DNA from: a virus
Strand: one strand, 5' to 3'
DNA length: 22,337 bases
Virus record (IMG/VR): IMGVR_UViG_3300009149_000316
Coordinates: 1 to 22,337 of that record
In this document: positions 16,713 through 22,337 of the stretch, piece after piece
Position numbering within the stretch: the first letter of the stretch is position 1
Layout of the letters: the number at the start of each line of letters is the position of its first letter
Made by a program: the position numbers and the translations under genes
Notes under the pieces: generated by a model
The model's database searches: none
Told to the model about the DNA's origin: nothing
The model's input: the letters and a program-made list of their open reading frames with translations, nothing else

Positions 16713-16823
16713 TTATTTTTTTAATCTAGATATAATTTCTAGATTTTTATCTATCATTTTTTTATTTTTAGCTTTATTGGCTCTATTACCCTTAGGTTTA
16801 ATTTCTTTTTTTGATTTAGACAT
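16713..16823 (-). CDS. 36-residue lysine-rich small protein
   Basis: This is a short frame from the ATG at 16823 to the TAA at 16715-16713, beginning MSKSKKEIKPKGNRANK and ending IISRLKK. Twelve of its 36 residues are Lys and two are Arg, so it is highly basic. The ATG is 11 bases downstream of the tail tube stop codon, and the stop falls 2 bases before the terminator hairpin, so the frame fills the space between tube and terminator neatly. The spacing argues that it is a real gene. I recognise no family. A nucleic-acid- or membrane-binding role would be guesswork from charge alone, and translation has not been shown. Confidence 0.55.
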   Translation of the reverse strand: MSKSKKEIKPKGNRANKAKNKKMIDKNLEIISRLKK

Positions 16824-16834
16824 AATAAAAAAAA

Positions 16835-17323
16835 TTAGAAAAGTAATATAGCTCTATCGAATCTTAATGTTGCTGTTATTTCAGCCACACCATCATCATC
16901 CATAGACAAATCACCAAAACCAACATTAGTTAACATAGTTCCATCTAATAACCATTTTTCAATAACAACACCAGTTGGGTCAAGCATTTCTAACTCTACT
17001 GGTCTTTTATAACCAGCAGCATAACCTTGACGACCAGTAATTGATTCAGAGTGAAGACGAACCCATTCCATAATTGCTTGTGCAGCAGATGGACCGATTG
17101 GGTCACGGAAAGTAACATCAATAGCATCCCAAGTAAAACGACCAATAACCCATGTTGATGTGTTCAAGAATTGAATTTCTACTTCATTTTGAGCTATTGA
17201 TGGTCTTGAAGCAGATGATAACCACCATTGTTGAATCCCCAAATCAGCTGGGAAAGTAATTAACCAACGATTCTTTTTCTTAGGTTCGTATGGTAAGGGC
17301 ATTTTCATTAATAAATCAGCCAT
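16835..17323 (-). CDS. Tail tube protein (T4 gp19-like)
   Basis: This 162-residue protein is essentially the length of T4 gp19 (163 residues). It begins MADLLMKMPLPYEPKKKNRW and continues with WLITFP, VIGRFTWDAIDVTFRDP, a helix containing AAQAIMEWVRLHSES, and a final β-strand EITATLRFDRA, the order expected of the gp19 fold. The protein stacks in hexameric rings to form the inner conduit for DNA, inside the sheath. Adjacent genes (sheath upstream, chaperone and tape measure downstream) match tail synteny. The leader of ~107 bases contains a TATTTATT motif and a TATAAT box, in keeping with high expression. A 36-residue gene and a terminator follow. Confidence 0.9.
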   Translation of the reverse strand: MADLLMKMPLPYEPKKKNRWLITFPADLGIQQWWLSSASRPSIAQNEVEIQFLNTSTWVIGRFTWDAIDVTFRDPIGPSAAQAIMEWVRLHSESITGRQGYAAGYKRPVELEMLDPTGVVIEKWLLDGTMLTNVGFGDLSMDDDGVAEITATLRFDRAILLF

Positions 17324-17351
17324 AATATTTTGTTTTTGTTTTCTCTATTAG

Positions 17352-17378
17352 TACTATTATAAGTACATTATGTTATTT
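17352..17378 (-). promoter_or_regulatory. Sigma70-like promoter candidate before tail tube gene
   Basis: The coding strand has TTAACA, 16 bases of spacer, then TATAAT inside the 12-mer CTTATAATAGTA, followed by a ~30-base leader to the tail tube ATG. The same 12-mer occurs before the baseplate operon (10916-10905). The AT-rich background and the uncertain host sigma factor limit confidence. Confidence 0.35.
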
Positions 17379-17381
17379 GTT

Positions 17382-17389
17382 AATAAATA
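17382..17389 (-). promoter_or_regulatory. Candidate promoter element TATTTATT before tail tube gene
   Basis: The coding strand reads CATATATTTATTAACAAAT, 58 bases before the tail tube ATG, sharing ATATATTTATT with the chaperone leader. It lies in the gap after the OmpA-domain gene, for which I see no strong terminator. Confidence 0.35.
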
Positions 17390-17430
17390 TATGGAAAAAG
17401 AAAAAATAATTAAAAAAATATATTTTTATT

Positions 17431-18582
17431 TTAAAAGATACTACAACCAATTAGTTGTTCAATATCTTTATTTTTAGTTTTTTTATCACACTTAAGTTTA
17501 TTTCCTTTGAATTTCGTTTTTCCATCCAATTTAGCTATACCAGCAGCGTCACTAACTTTAATTACTTCAAATCTATAATTTTTAATTATTTCATCTGGTT
17601 TAGGGTTTGGAGTAATTTCTTCTTTTTCGTAATCAACTATTATTGTTACTTTAACATATCTAAATTCTTTTGTTTTTTCTCTTAAAGCGTTTAATTCTTC
17701 TTGATTGGTTGCAGCAGCTTTAAATTCTTTAGTACTAACAACGTCAGAACCATTGTTAGGTATTTCTCTATGTGTTATTCTAGAACTAGAATCTAATTTT
17801 CTAATTAATTCAGAAACACTTTTGGTTCTTAAATCAGCTAATTTAATATTTCCAGTAACATCATTGTCGCCTCTAAATGTTGGAATACTTTCAGAATCCG
17901 TTGAAGATTCAATATTTGCTGTTATTATTTTACCACCTAATTTATGTATCTCATTAATAACGTTGGTTATCAATGTAACACCATTACCATTAAGTTCATA
18001 ACTAGCAGTGTTAAACAATTTATCATTGCCCATATTAATACTTAGCGTATCTCTAAACCTAATAATTGTTTTTATTGGTTCTTGTTTAACTGTGTCTGAA
18101 CTAACTTCAGCGTTTTTAAGCGCATAACCATGATTAGCGGCACTACTTAGTTGTGATAAATTAGTTAATACCTTTTCACTTACTTTATAATTTAATTTGT
18201 TTGCTTTAGATATCTCATTAAATTTATTAATAATGTTTTCAGCATTTTTAGCTAACCTATCTTCAGCATTTTTATAACCTTTTTCTTGTAAAAGGTCGGC
18301 CAATTCTTTAGTTTTAGCCTCATCTTCAAGAGTCGTCTTAATTTGAGACATAGTTTTAGCGTTTTTCAAAGCATCTTGAGCTGCTACTTTATTTACTCCA
18401 CTTAACCCGACTCCCAACAACATAGCAACACCCAAAACAACGTCTTTCCACCCCTCTTCTAATAAATCAGTACTTGAGTCTGAACCTATAAGATTAAGTT
18501 CATTAGAATTCATTAAACGAGCTTTTTGCTCATGTAACAATATTCTATCATATTGATTTGATGTTATTTTAATCTTAATCAT
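17431..18582 (-). CDS. Membrane-segment protein with C-terminal OmpA-like domain
   Basis: I choose the ATG at 18582 (MIKIKITSNQYDRILL, 383 residues). The in-frame ATG at 18606 lies within the terminator hairpin of the preceding gene and would add only eight residues. Residues ~45-70 (WKDVVLGVAMLLGVGLSG, then NKVAAQDA) form one hydrophobic segment that could be membrane-associated or an internal signal. A helical region (~70-150) follows, then an OmpA-like domain at ~175-320. This has TASYELNGNGVTLI, a strand ITANIESSTDS recalling the TD of OmpA, and N-IK-L-A-DL-R-T-KS-V-SEL-I, matching the peptidoglycan-binding signature NX2LSX2RAX2VX3L, and it ends RYVKVTIIVDY. The last ~60 residues are unrecognised. 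It lies between sheath and tube, so it may be a virion protein that engages the cell wall. Confidence 0.65.
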   Translation of the reverse strand: MIKIKITSNQYDRILLHEQKARLMNSNELNLIGSDSSTDLLEEGWKDVVLGVAMLLGVGLSGVNKVAAQDALKNAKTMSQIKTTLEDEAKTKELADLLQEKGYKNAEDRLAKNAENIINKFNEISKANKLNYKVSEKVLTNLSQLSSAANHGYALKNAEVSSDTVKQEPIKTIIRFRDTLSINMGNDKLFNTASYELNGNGVTLITNVINEIHKLGGKIITANIESSTDSESIPTFRGDNDVTGNIKLADLRTKSVSELIRKLDSSSRITHREIPNNGSDVVSTKEFKAAATNQEELNALREKTKEFRYVKVTIIVDYEKEEITPNPKPDEIIKNYRFEVIKVSDAAGIAKLDGKTKFKGNKLKCDKKTKNKDIEQLIGCSIF

Positions 18583-18584
18583 AC

Positions 18585-18592
18585 TATAAATA
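18585..18592 (-). promoter_or_regulatory. Candidate promoter element TATTTATA before OmpA-domain gene
   Basis: The coding strand reads AATATAATATTTATAGT immediately before the chosen ATG, directly after the terminator at 18601-18636. The short distance to the ATG would give an almost leaderless transcript if this is a -10-type box, so the role of the motif here is uncertain. Confidence 0.3.
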
Positions 18593-18600
18593 TTATATTT

Positions 18601-18636
18601 AAACAAAAAAACCCCAGCTACTGGGGTTTTTTGTTT
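18601..18636 (-). terminator. Intrinsic terminator after the tail sheath gene
   Basis: The core is AAAAAACCCCAG (18606-18617) paired with CTGGGGTTTTTT (18621-18632) around a three-base loop. AAAC/GTTT flanks lengthen the stem. A/T runs on both sides make it bidirectional, and it lies 12 bases beyond the sheath stop. Confidence 0.9.
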
Positions 18637-18648
18637 AAAATTATTTTT

Positions 18649-21498
18649 TTAGATATTATCGAATGAAGCACCAGTATTCATTATCACAAATTCAACTTGA
18701 ATAAATTCTAATGCTCTAGTTGGTTTCAAGAATATTTGACCAGTTAATTGATTTCTATCAATATCTTCTGGGTCTCTTGACAGAACTACACGGAAGTCAG
18801 TTAAACCTCTTTCACTTCTTATGTTATCCAATATTGGGTTAACAAGTGCTAAGAATTGATTTCTAACAACAGAGTCGTTTTGTTCGAATAACAATCTAAT
18901 AGATACAGCTGAAATAAGTTTTCTAGCTTGTAATAGAAGTCTTCTAACATTGATTCTATTAAGAGCTGTATCTTTAACTTGAAGAGTTTTATTACCCCAA
19001 ATTTTAATACCATCAGATGTGAAAGTAGCAATTGGGTTAATTCTGTTTTCATAAAGAAGGTCTCTATCAGCCAATGTAAGTTTCTTACGAGCTTGAATAG
19101 CATCAACATCACCACGTTGGATACCAGCAACGGCAAACCAAGGGAATGAAATGTTATCAGTCAACGCAATATTTCTAACAACATCTCTTGTCGGTGGAAC
19201 GTATATTAACACATTATTTTCAGCATCATTAATTTGAACCCAAGGCCAGTAAGTACAAGAGTAATTACTATCAAATTGGTCAGTTAATTGGTCCACAACA
19301 TCTTCAATTTCTAATAGTTCTCCACTAGAAGTATCTGGCATTGTCATGATATATAATGAGTCAGCCCTATCTTGTTCAATCATTTCGATTGAAGCTTCAA
19401 TTAAGTTTGTGTTGTCAAAGTCATCAATTCCCGGAGTTGCAAACACATTTATATTCACTGCTTCTGGATTTTTAAACGTCCAAATAGCTTCCAAATATGC
19501 GTAGTAATCCGAATTGATACCTAAATCGCCATTGGTAAGAGTTTTATTAACAAACGCACCACTTGTTAATCCAGCAGCACCAGCTGTACCATTGATAATA
19601 AAATTATCAAGGTTACTTCTTCTAGTTCTGTATATGTCCCATCCATCGAAACCACCATATGGTGCAAACGTAAATTTACGAGCATAAAGTTTTTCATATG
19701 GTCCGTTTAATAAACCAGCATCTGTTCTAAATTCCCAATCTCCAGTATCAAATAAGAATATTGGGTTATAAGTAGTTCCGCTATTGTTTATAACAACTGA
19801 TACGTTATCAATTGTAGCCCCAGTAGCATCGATATCCATGTGGAAACCGTTTGTTAATCCAGTCCATTCATTTGGTGTTGATGTTTTTGGAACACCTTTA
19901 TAGTCGAAGAAATCAGAGTCGATACCAATAGTCTCAGAAAGACCTAAATAATATTTACGCTTGTTTTCAAATGCACCATAAGTTTGCTTATACATTAAAT
20001 TAGGGTTAACTACTGAAGTATTACTATTTGTTTGGTAATCACGAATAGGGAAACCAATGAAACCAGCTGGAAAAGTATCTGAAGTATCAGATGTCTCGTC
20101 ACATTCAACAAGTACATATGAAGACTTAGAAACGTAAACCCCATCAAGAGTACCTATTCTTCTACCAATAAAATTAGCTGAAGTTGGGTCCATAGTACAA
20201 CGAGAAAAACTTTCAAGAATTGTTGGTTGTGCGTCTGTATCATAAAAACTTCTAATTCTAACATCAAATTCTTTAGAATCTGGTTTAATGTTAACAATTG
20301 AAATTTTAAATTGTTCGTTAGCAGCATTACCATCTGAAATTGTGTGTAATCTAAACAATCTAATAACTTTATTACCACGTAATTCTGAAACCACGTAAGG
20401 TGTAACTGCTGGTTGGAATTGTTGTAGGTAATCTGAATAATCATCTGCATAACTAATCAAAGATTGTTTTATACCACGAACCTTATCATCAGCATTAAGT
20501 GTTTTAAATAAATTTCCGTATAGTTCTTCAACAAATAATGCTGTCTTACCATCTTGCGCTGTTCTTCCTAATACTTTAGGTAGATAATTTTTTTGAGTTC
20601 TATCTAAAGATAATTGATAATTGAAAGCACCTTGTAAAGTTGAAACTCCACTCAATGAGAAGACACCTAACGGATTGCTTGTAGCACCAGAATATGCTGG
20701 GTCAAAAGCAACATTAGTTGTACCACTTACTTCGAAAGAAGGTAACTGATTTGATGAATTTATTGTTCCTCTAGAACGTAACAATGCAACTAGTTTATTT
20801 TCAACATCAGTATATGCCGTACCAGAATAGCTAATAGTAATACCAGTTGTTGTACCAGTATTATATATACCATCATTTCCAGTCTCTGTAACATATAAAT
20901 TAAATGAAGAACCAGTAAATATGTTTCCTGATTTAGAATAAGTAGCTGTAATGTCAACACTAGAACCAGTTGTTGCTGTTCCTAAATAAGCAAGTTTAGC
21001 TAATAATTCTGGACCAGCAACTGAATCACCTAATAAGCTTGTTACCAATGAATCAGATGAGCTAACACTAACCAATGTACCACCAGTTGTTGCTGAATAA
21101 GTAATCAAAGGAGAATAAGTCGTTCCAGTATTTGTTGTAGCAACAGTAGATGAATCTAAAGCTCCATCAAGTGTTATACCCCAAGCCAAACCACCATAGT
21201 AACCAGAAAACCCCAATACTCTTGTTACGAATAATTGGTTAGACTGAGAAAGATACGATTTAGCGATATAAGGTAATTCATATTTAGGAGCACCAGTATC
21301 TTTTATTTTAGTAGCATTTAATCCACCAAAAAAAGATTGGAATTCACCATAGTTACTTATAAAGATAGGTTGAAACGCTGGACCTATAGTCGTCTCACCA
21401 ACCAATCCAAGTGTTGTTACACCTACTTGACGTGTAACGAATGTTAAGTCTTTTTCTGAGGTATAGACACCCGGACTTACGAATACTTTTGTTGCCAT
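18649..21498 (-). CDS. Tail sheath protein (T4 gp18-like)
   Basis: This 949-residue protein forms the contractile outer tail cylinder. The N-terminus (TKVFVSPGVYTSEKDL, then VGVTTLGLVGETTIGPAF and a YGEFQSFFGG segment) and the C-terminal domain (from about residue 800: SDGIKIWGNKTL, INVRRLLLQARKLI, RGLTDFRVVL, FIQVEFVI) are characteristic of phage sheath proteins. T4 gp18 is 659 residues. The surplus lies mainly at ~105-300, a Ser/Thr/Gly-rich, β-type stretch that probably forms an extra surface domain. The start is the ATG at 21498, after the A/T-rich leader ATTAAATAATATG and without Shine-Dalgarno. The gene probably forms its own transcription unit, with a TATTTATA motif upstream and a strong terminator downstream. 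Confidence 0.92.
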   Translation of the reverse strand: MATKVFVSPGVYTSEKDLTFVTRQVGVTTLGLVGETTIGPAFQPIFISNYGEFQSFFGGLNATKIKDTGAPKYELPYIAKSYLSQSNQLFVTRVLGFSGYYGGLAWGITLDGALDSSTVATTNTGTTYSPLITYSATTGGTLVSVSSSDSLVTSLLGDSVAGPELLAKLAYLGTATTGSSVDITATYSKSGNIFTGSSFNLYVTETGNDGIYNTGTTTGITISYSGTAYTDVENKLVALLRSRGTINSSNQLPSFEVSGTTNVAFDPAYSGATSNPLGVFSLSGVSTLQGAFNYQLSLDRTQKNYLPKVLGRTAQDGKTALFVEELYGNLFKTLNADDKVRGIKQSLISYADDYSDYLQQFQPAVTPYVVSELRGNKVIRLFRLHTISDGNAANEQFKISIVNIKPDSKEFDVRIRSFYDTDAQPTILESFSRCTMDPTSANFIGRRIGTLDGVYVSKSSYVLVECDETSDTSDTFPAGFIGFPIRDYQTNSNTSVVNPNLMYKQTYGAFENKRKYYLGLSETIGIDSDFFDYKGVPKTSTPNEWTGLTNGFHMDIDATGATIDNVSVVINNSGTTYNPIFLFDTGDWEFRTDAGLLNGPYEKLYARKFTFAPYGGFDGWDIYRTRRSNLDNFIINGTAGAAGLTSGAFVNKTLTNGDLGINSDYYAYLEAIWTFKNPEAVNINVFATPGIDDFDNTNLIEASIEMIEQDRADSLYIMTMPDTSSGELLEIEDVVDQLTDQFDSNYSCTYWPWVQINDAENNVLIYVPPTRDVVRNIALTDNISFPWFAVAGIQRGDVDAIQARKKLTLADRDLLYENRINPIATFTSDGIKIWGNKTLQVKDTALNRINVRRLLLQARKLISAVSIRLLFEQNDSVVRNQFLALVNPILDNIRSERGLTDFRVVLSRDPEDIDRNQLTGQIFLKPTRALEFIQVEFVIMNTGASFDNI

Positions 21499-21544
21499 AT
21501 TATTTAATTTTTAAGTTTATTATTTACTTTATTCTTTTGTTTAT

Positions 21545-21552
21545 TATAAATA
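21545..21552 (-). promoter_or_regulatory. Candidate promoter element TATTTATA before tail sheath gene
   Basis: The coding strand reads GTTAATATTTATAATAAACAAAAG, with the motif ending 46 bases before the sheath ATG. It also contains an overlapping TATAAT. It lies in the 149-bp divergent region shared with the small plus-strand gene. Confidence 0.4.
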
Positions 21553-21600
21553 TTAACATTTTTTCAAAAGTGGCTCACTAATAAAATATAAAATTAAAAG

Positions 21601-21631
21601 AGTATGTCTTTTATCATACTTTTATCATACT
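21601..21631 (+). promoter_or_regulatory. Candidate operator: tandem CTTTTATCATA repeat
   Basis: CTTTTATCATA occurs twice head to tail at 21608-21618 and 21619-21629. The first copy also forms an inverted repeat, AGTATG (21601-21606) with CATACT (21615-21620), and CATACT recurs at 21626-21631. The array ends at the TATTTATA motif of the small regulator gene, the expected place for an autoregulatory operator of a ribbon-helix-helix protein. Confidence 0.45.
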
Positions 21632-21639
21632 TATTTATA
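21632..21639 (+). promoter_or_regulatory. Candidate promoter element TATTTATA before plus-strand small gene
   Basis: TATTTATA lies 8 bases before the ATG at 21648. It has the same orientation relative to its gene as the minus-strand examples, although this gene is on the opposite strand. That supports a directional function. Confidence 0.4.
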
Positions 21640-21647
21640 AAACAGCT

Positions 21648-21800
21648 ATGAATAGAGATAAAAATTTAAAAATCACTAGTAAAACACATGAACAATTAAA
21701 ACAATATTGCGAACAAAATGGTCTTAAAATGTTTGCTTTCGTTGAAAAATTAATTCGTGAAACTTGTATACCAAAAAAAGATTTATATGGGGAAAACTAA
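21648..21800 (+). CDS. Small ribbon-helix-helix-like protein
   Basis: This 50-residue protein is the only convincing gene on the plus strand. It begins MNRDKNLKITSKTHEQLKQY and continues CEQNGLKMFAFVEKLIRET. A short β-strand (LKIT), a first helix (KTHEQLKQYCEQNG), a turn (LKM) and a second helix (FAFVEKLIRE) fit the Arc/MetJ ribbon-helix-helix fold, which dimerises and reads operators with its β-ribbon. It is divergent from the tail sheath gene, separated by 149 bases that contain a tandem CTTTTATCATA repeat, so it may control itself and possibly the sheath. A terminator follows at once. The fold assignment rests on pattern only. A short non-DNA-binding helical protein is the alternative. Confidence 0.65.
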   Translation: MNRDKNLKITSKTHEQLKQYCEQNGLKMFAFVEKLIRETCIPKKDLYGEN

Positions 21801-21827
21801 AAAAGGGTTTCCCCCTTTTTTTTTTTT
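21799..21827. terminator. Bidirectional intrinsic terminator between convergent genes
   Basis: AAAAAAGGG pairs with CCCTTTTTT around a TTTCC loop, and a run of T continues on the plus strand to about 21827. A matching T-run exists on the minus strand (CCCTTTTTTAG). It lies at the stop of the plus-strand gene and a few bases beyond the stop of the minus-strand gene ending at 21831, so it can serve both. Confidence 0.8.
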
Positions 21828-21830
21828 GGT

Positions 21831-22322
21831 TTATTTATTAAACCTTATAAATAATGCTTGTAAAAATTCAGGTTCATCATTTTTAAATGTTTTTTCAAAA
21901 TTTGTTGTTACGTTTCTAATCTTAATTCTATTAATTGAATTTTCTTTAACCCATTTAACCTCATTTTCATTTAAATTAAAAAAAGCAATAACTTCACAAG
22001 ACATTCTTTTCCAAGAAGCCATTACCAAAGAATCTGACTCAGAATAAAATATCATTTGAGATTCATATGAACACCTATAAAAAAGTTTATCACCATTTTG
22101 CAATTTAATTGGTTTATCCAACCTATCAACATATCCAACCTTAAGTGTTCGAATGTATTTATCATTTTCATTTTGACTATCTTCATTTTCAATTATTGGA
22201 ATTATAAACGTTGTGTCATCTAATTCTAAAAATGTTTTTTCATATTTTTTATTGGTAAAATTCATAAATAAAAATAATACGAAAAATATCGATATTATTG
22301 GTAATAAATTAGTTTTTTTCAT
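21831..22322 (-). CDS. Unrecognised membrane-anchored protein
   Basis: This 163-residue protein begins MKKTNLLPIISIFFVLFLF, with two Lys before a ~17-residue hydrophobic segment. This is a signal anchor or an uncleaved signal peptide; no lipobox Cys or clear cleavage site follows. The remainder is polar, with an acidic stretch (ENEDSQNEND) and a β-rich C-terminal part (for example RIKIRNVTTNFEKTF). It would be anchored in the inner membrane with the polar part outside the cytoplasm. I do not recognise the family. The hydrophobic segment is single, so it is not a typical two-helix holin, although an accessory lysis or superinfection-exclusion protein is conceivable. The ATG is 15 bases from the window edge, so its promoter is out of view. 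Confidence 0.6.
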   Translation of the reverse strand: MKKTNLLPIISIFFVLFLFMNFTNKKYEKTFLELDDTTFIIPIIENEDSQNENDKYIRTLKVGYVDRLDKPIKLQNGDKLFYRCSYESQMIFYSESDSLVMASWKRMSCEVIAFFNLNENEVKWVKENSINRIKIRNVTTNFEKTFKNDEPEFLQALFIRFNK

Positions 22323-22337
22323 TTTTTTTGTTTTTTA

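Noticed and set aside
18583-18606. Upstream ATG at 18606 for the OmpA-domain gene
   Set aside because: It falls inside the sheath terminator hairpin and adds only eight residues encoded by promoter-like DNA.
18849-20450. Minus-strand frames of 95 and 98 residues within the tail sheath gene
   Set aside because: They are out-of-frame shadows (Leu/Ile-rich, low-information translations) inside an intact, recognisable sheath gene.
21545-21552. T4-type late promoter TATAAATA read on the plus strand
   Set aside because: On the plus strand these copies point away from the minus-strand genes they precede. The consistent orientation relative to genes is TATTTATA, including for the one plus-strand gene.
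1-22337. tRNA genes, CRISPR arrays, IS elements, integrase or attachment sites
   Set aside because: No cloverleaf-like sequence, regularly spaced repeat array, transposase or recombinase-like protein was seen by reading, although a structural RNA search was not possible.

Overview
The window is part of the structural (tail) region of a contractile-tailed bacteriophage with a T4-like, myovirus-type tail. The DNA is strongly AT-rich. Almost every gene lies on the minus strand, so the reading order below runs from high to low coordinates. None of the starts I examined has a Shine-Dalgarno motif; they follow A/T-rich leaders such as ATTAAATAATATG. That, with the base composition, suggests a Bacteroidota host such as a flavobacterium, but the host is an inference.

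Layout. At the right edge is an unrecognised membrane-anchored protein (22322-21831). It converges on a tiny plus-strand gene (21648-21800) for a probable ribbon-helix-helix regulator, and a bidirectional terminator lies between them. Next come the tail sheath (21498-18649), an OmpA-domain protein (18582-17431), the tail tube (17323-16835) followed closely by a 36-residue lysine-rich protein (16823-16713), and the tail assembly chaperone (16606-15332). The chaperone appears to be extended by programmed frameshifting into a second frame that ends at 15067. After it come an unrecognised virion-type protein (15007-13709) and the tape measure protein (13706-11130). A 246-bp AT-rich gap separates these from a tightly packed baseplate operon: a tube-initiator-like protein carrying an OmpA-like domain (10883-6828), a LysM/gp53-like protein (6826-6506), a giant hub protein with a C-terminal DUF2272 domain (6516-685), a lambda-R-type lysozyme (680-162), and an unidentified gene cut by the left edge (125-1).

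How they work together. Tube polymerises from the baseplate hub and initiator, its length set by the tape measure protein with the G/GT-type chaperone, and sheath then assembles around it. Several proteins carry wall-active modules: two OmpA-like folds with the peptidoglycan-binding signature, one DUF2272 domain and one GH104 lysozyme. This suggests a tail equipped to engage and open the cell wall of a Gram-negative host.

Transcription. Three strong hairpin terminators divide the minus-strand genes into short units. The coding-strand motif TATTTAT[A/T/G] recurs upstream of seven transcription units, including the plus-strand gene, and is a candidate phage promoter element. No tRNA, CRISPR, IS element or integrase was found. 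No gene-free stretch exceeds 300 bases; the longest is 246 bases (10884-11129).
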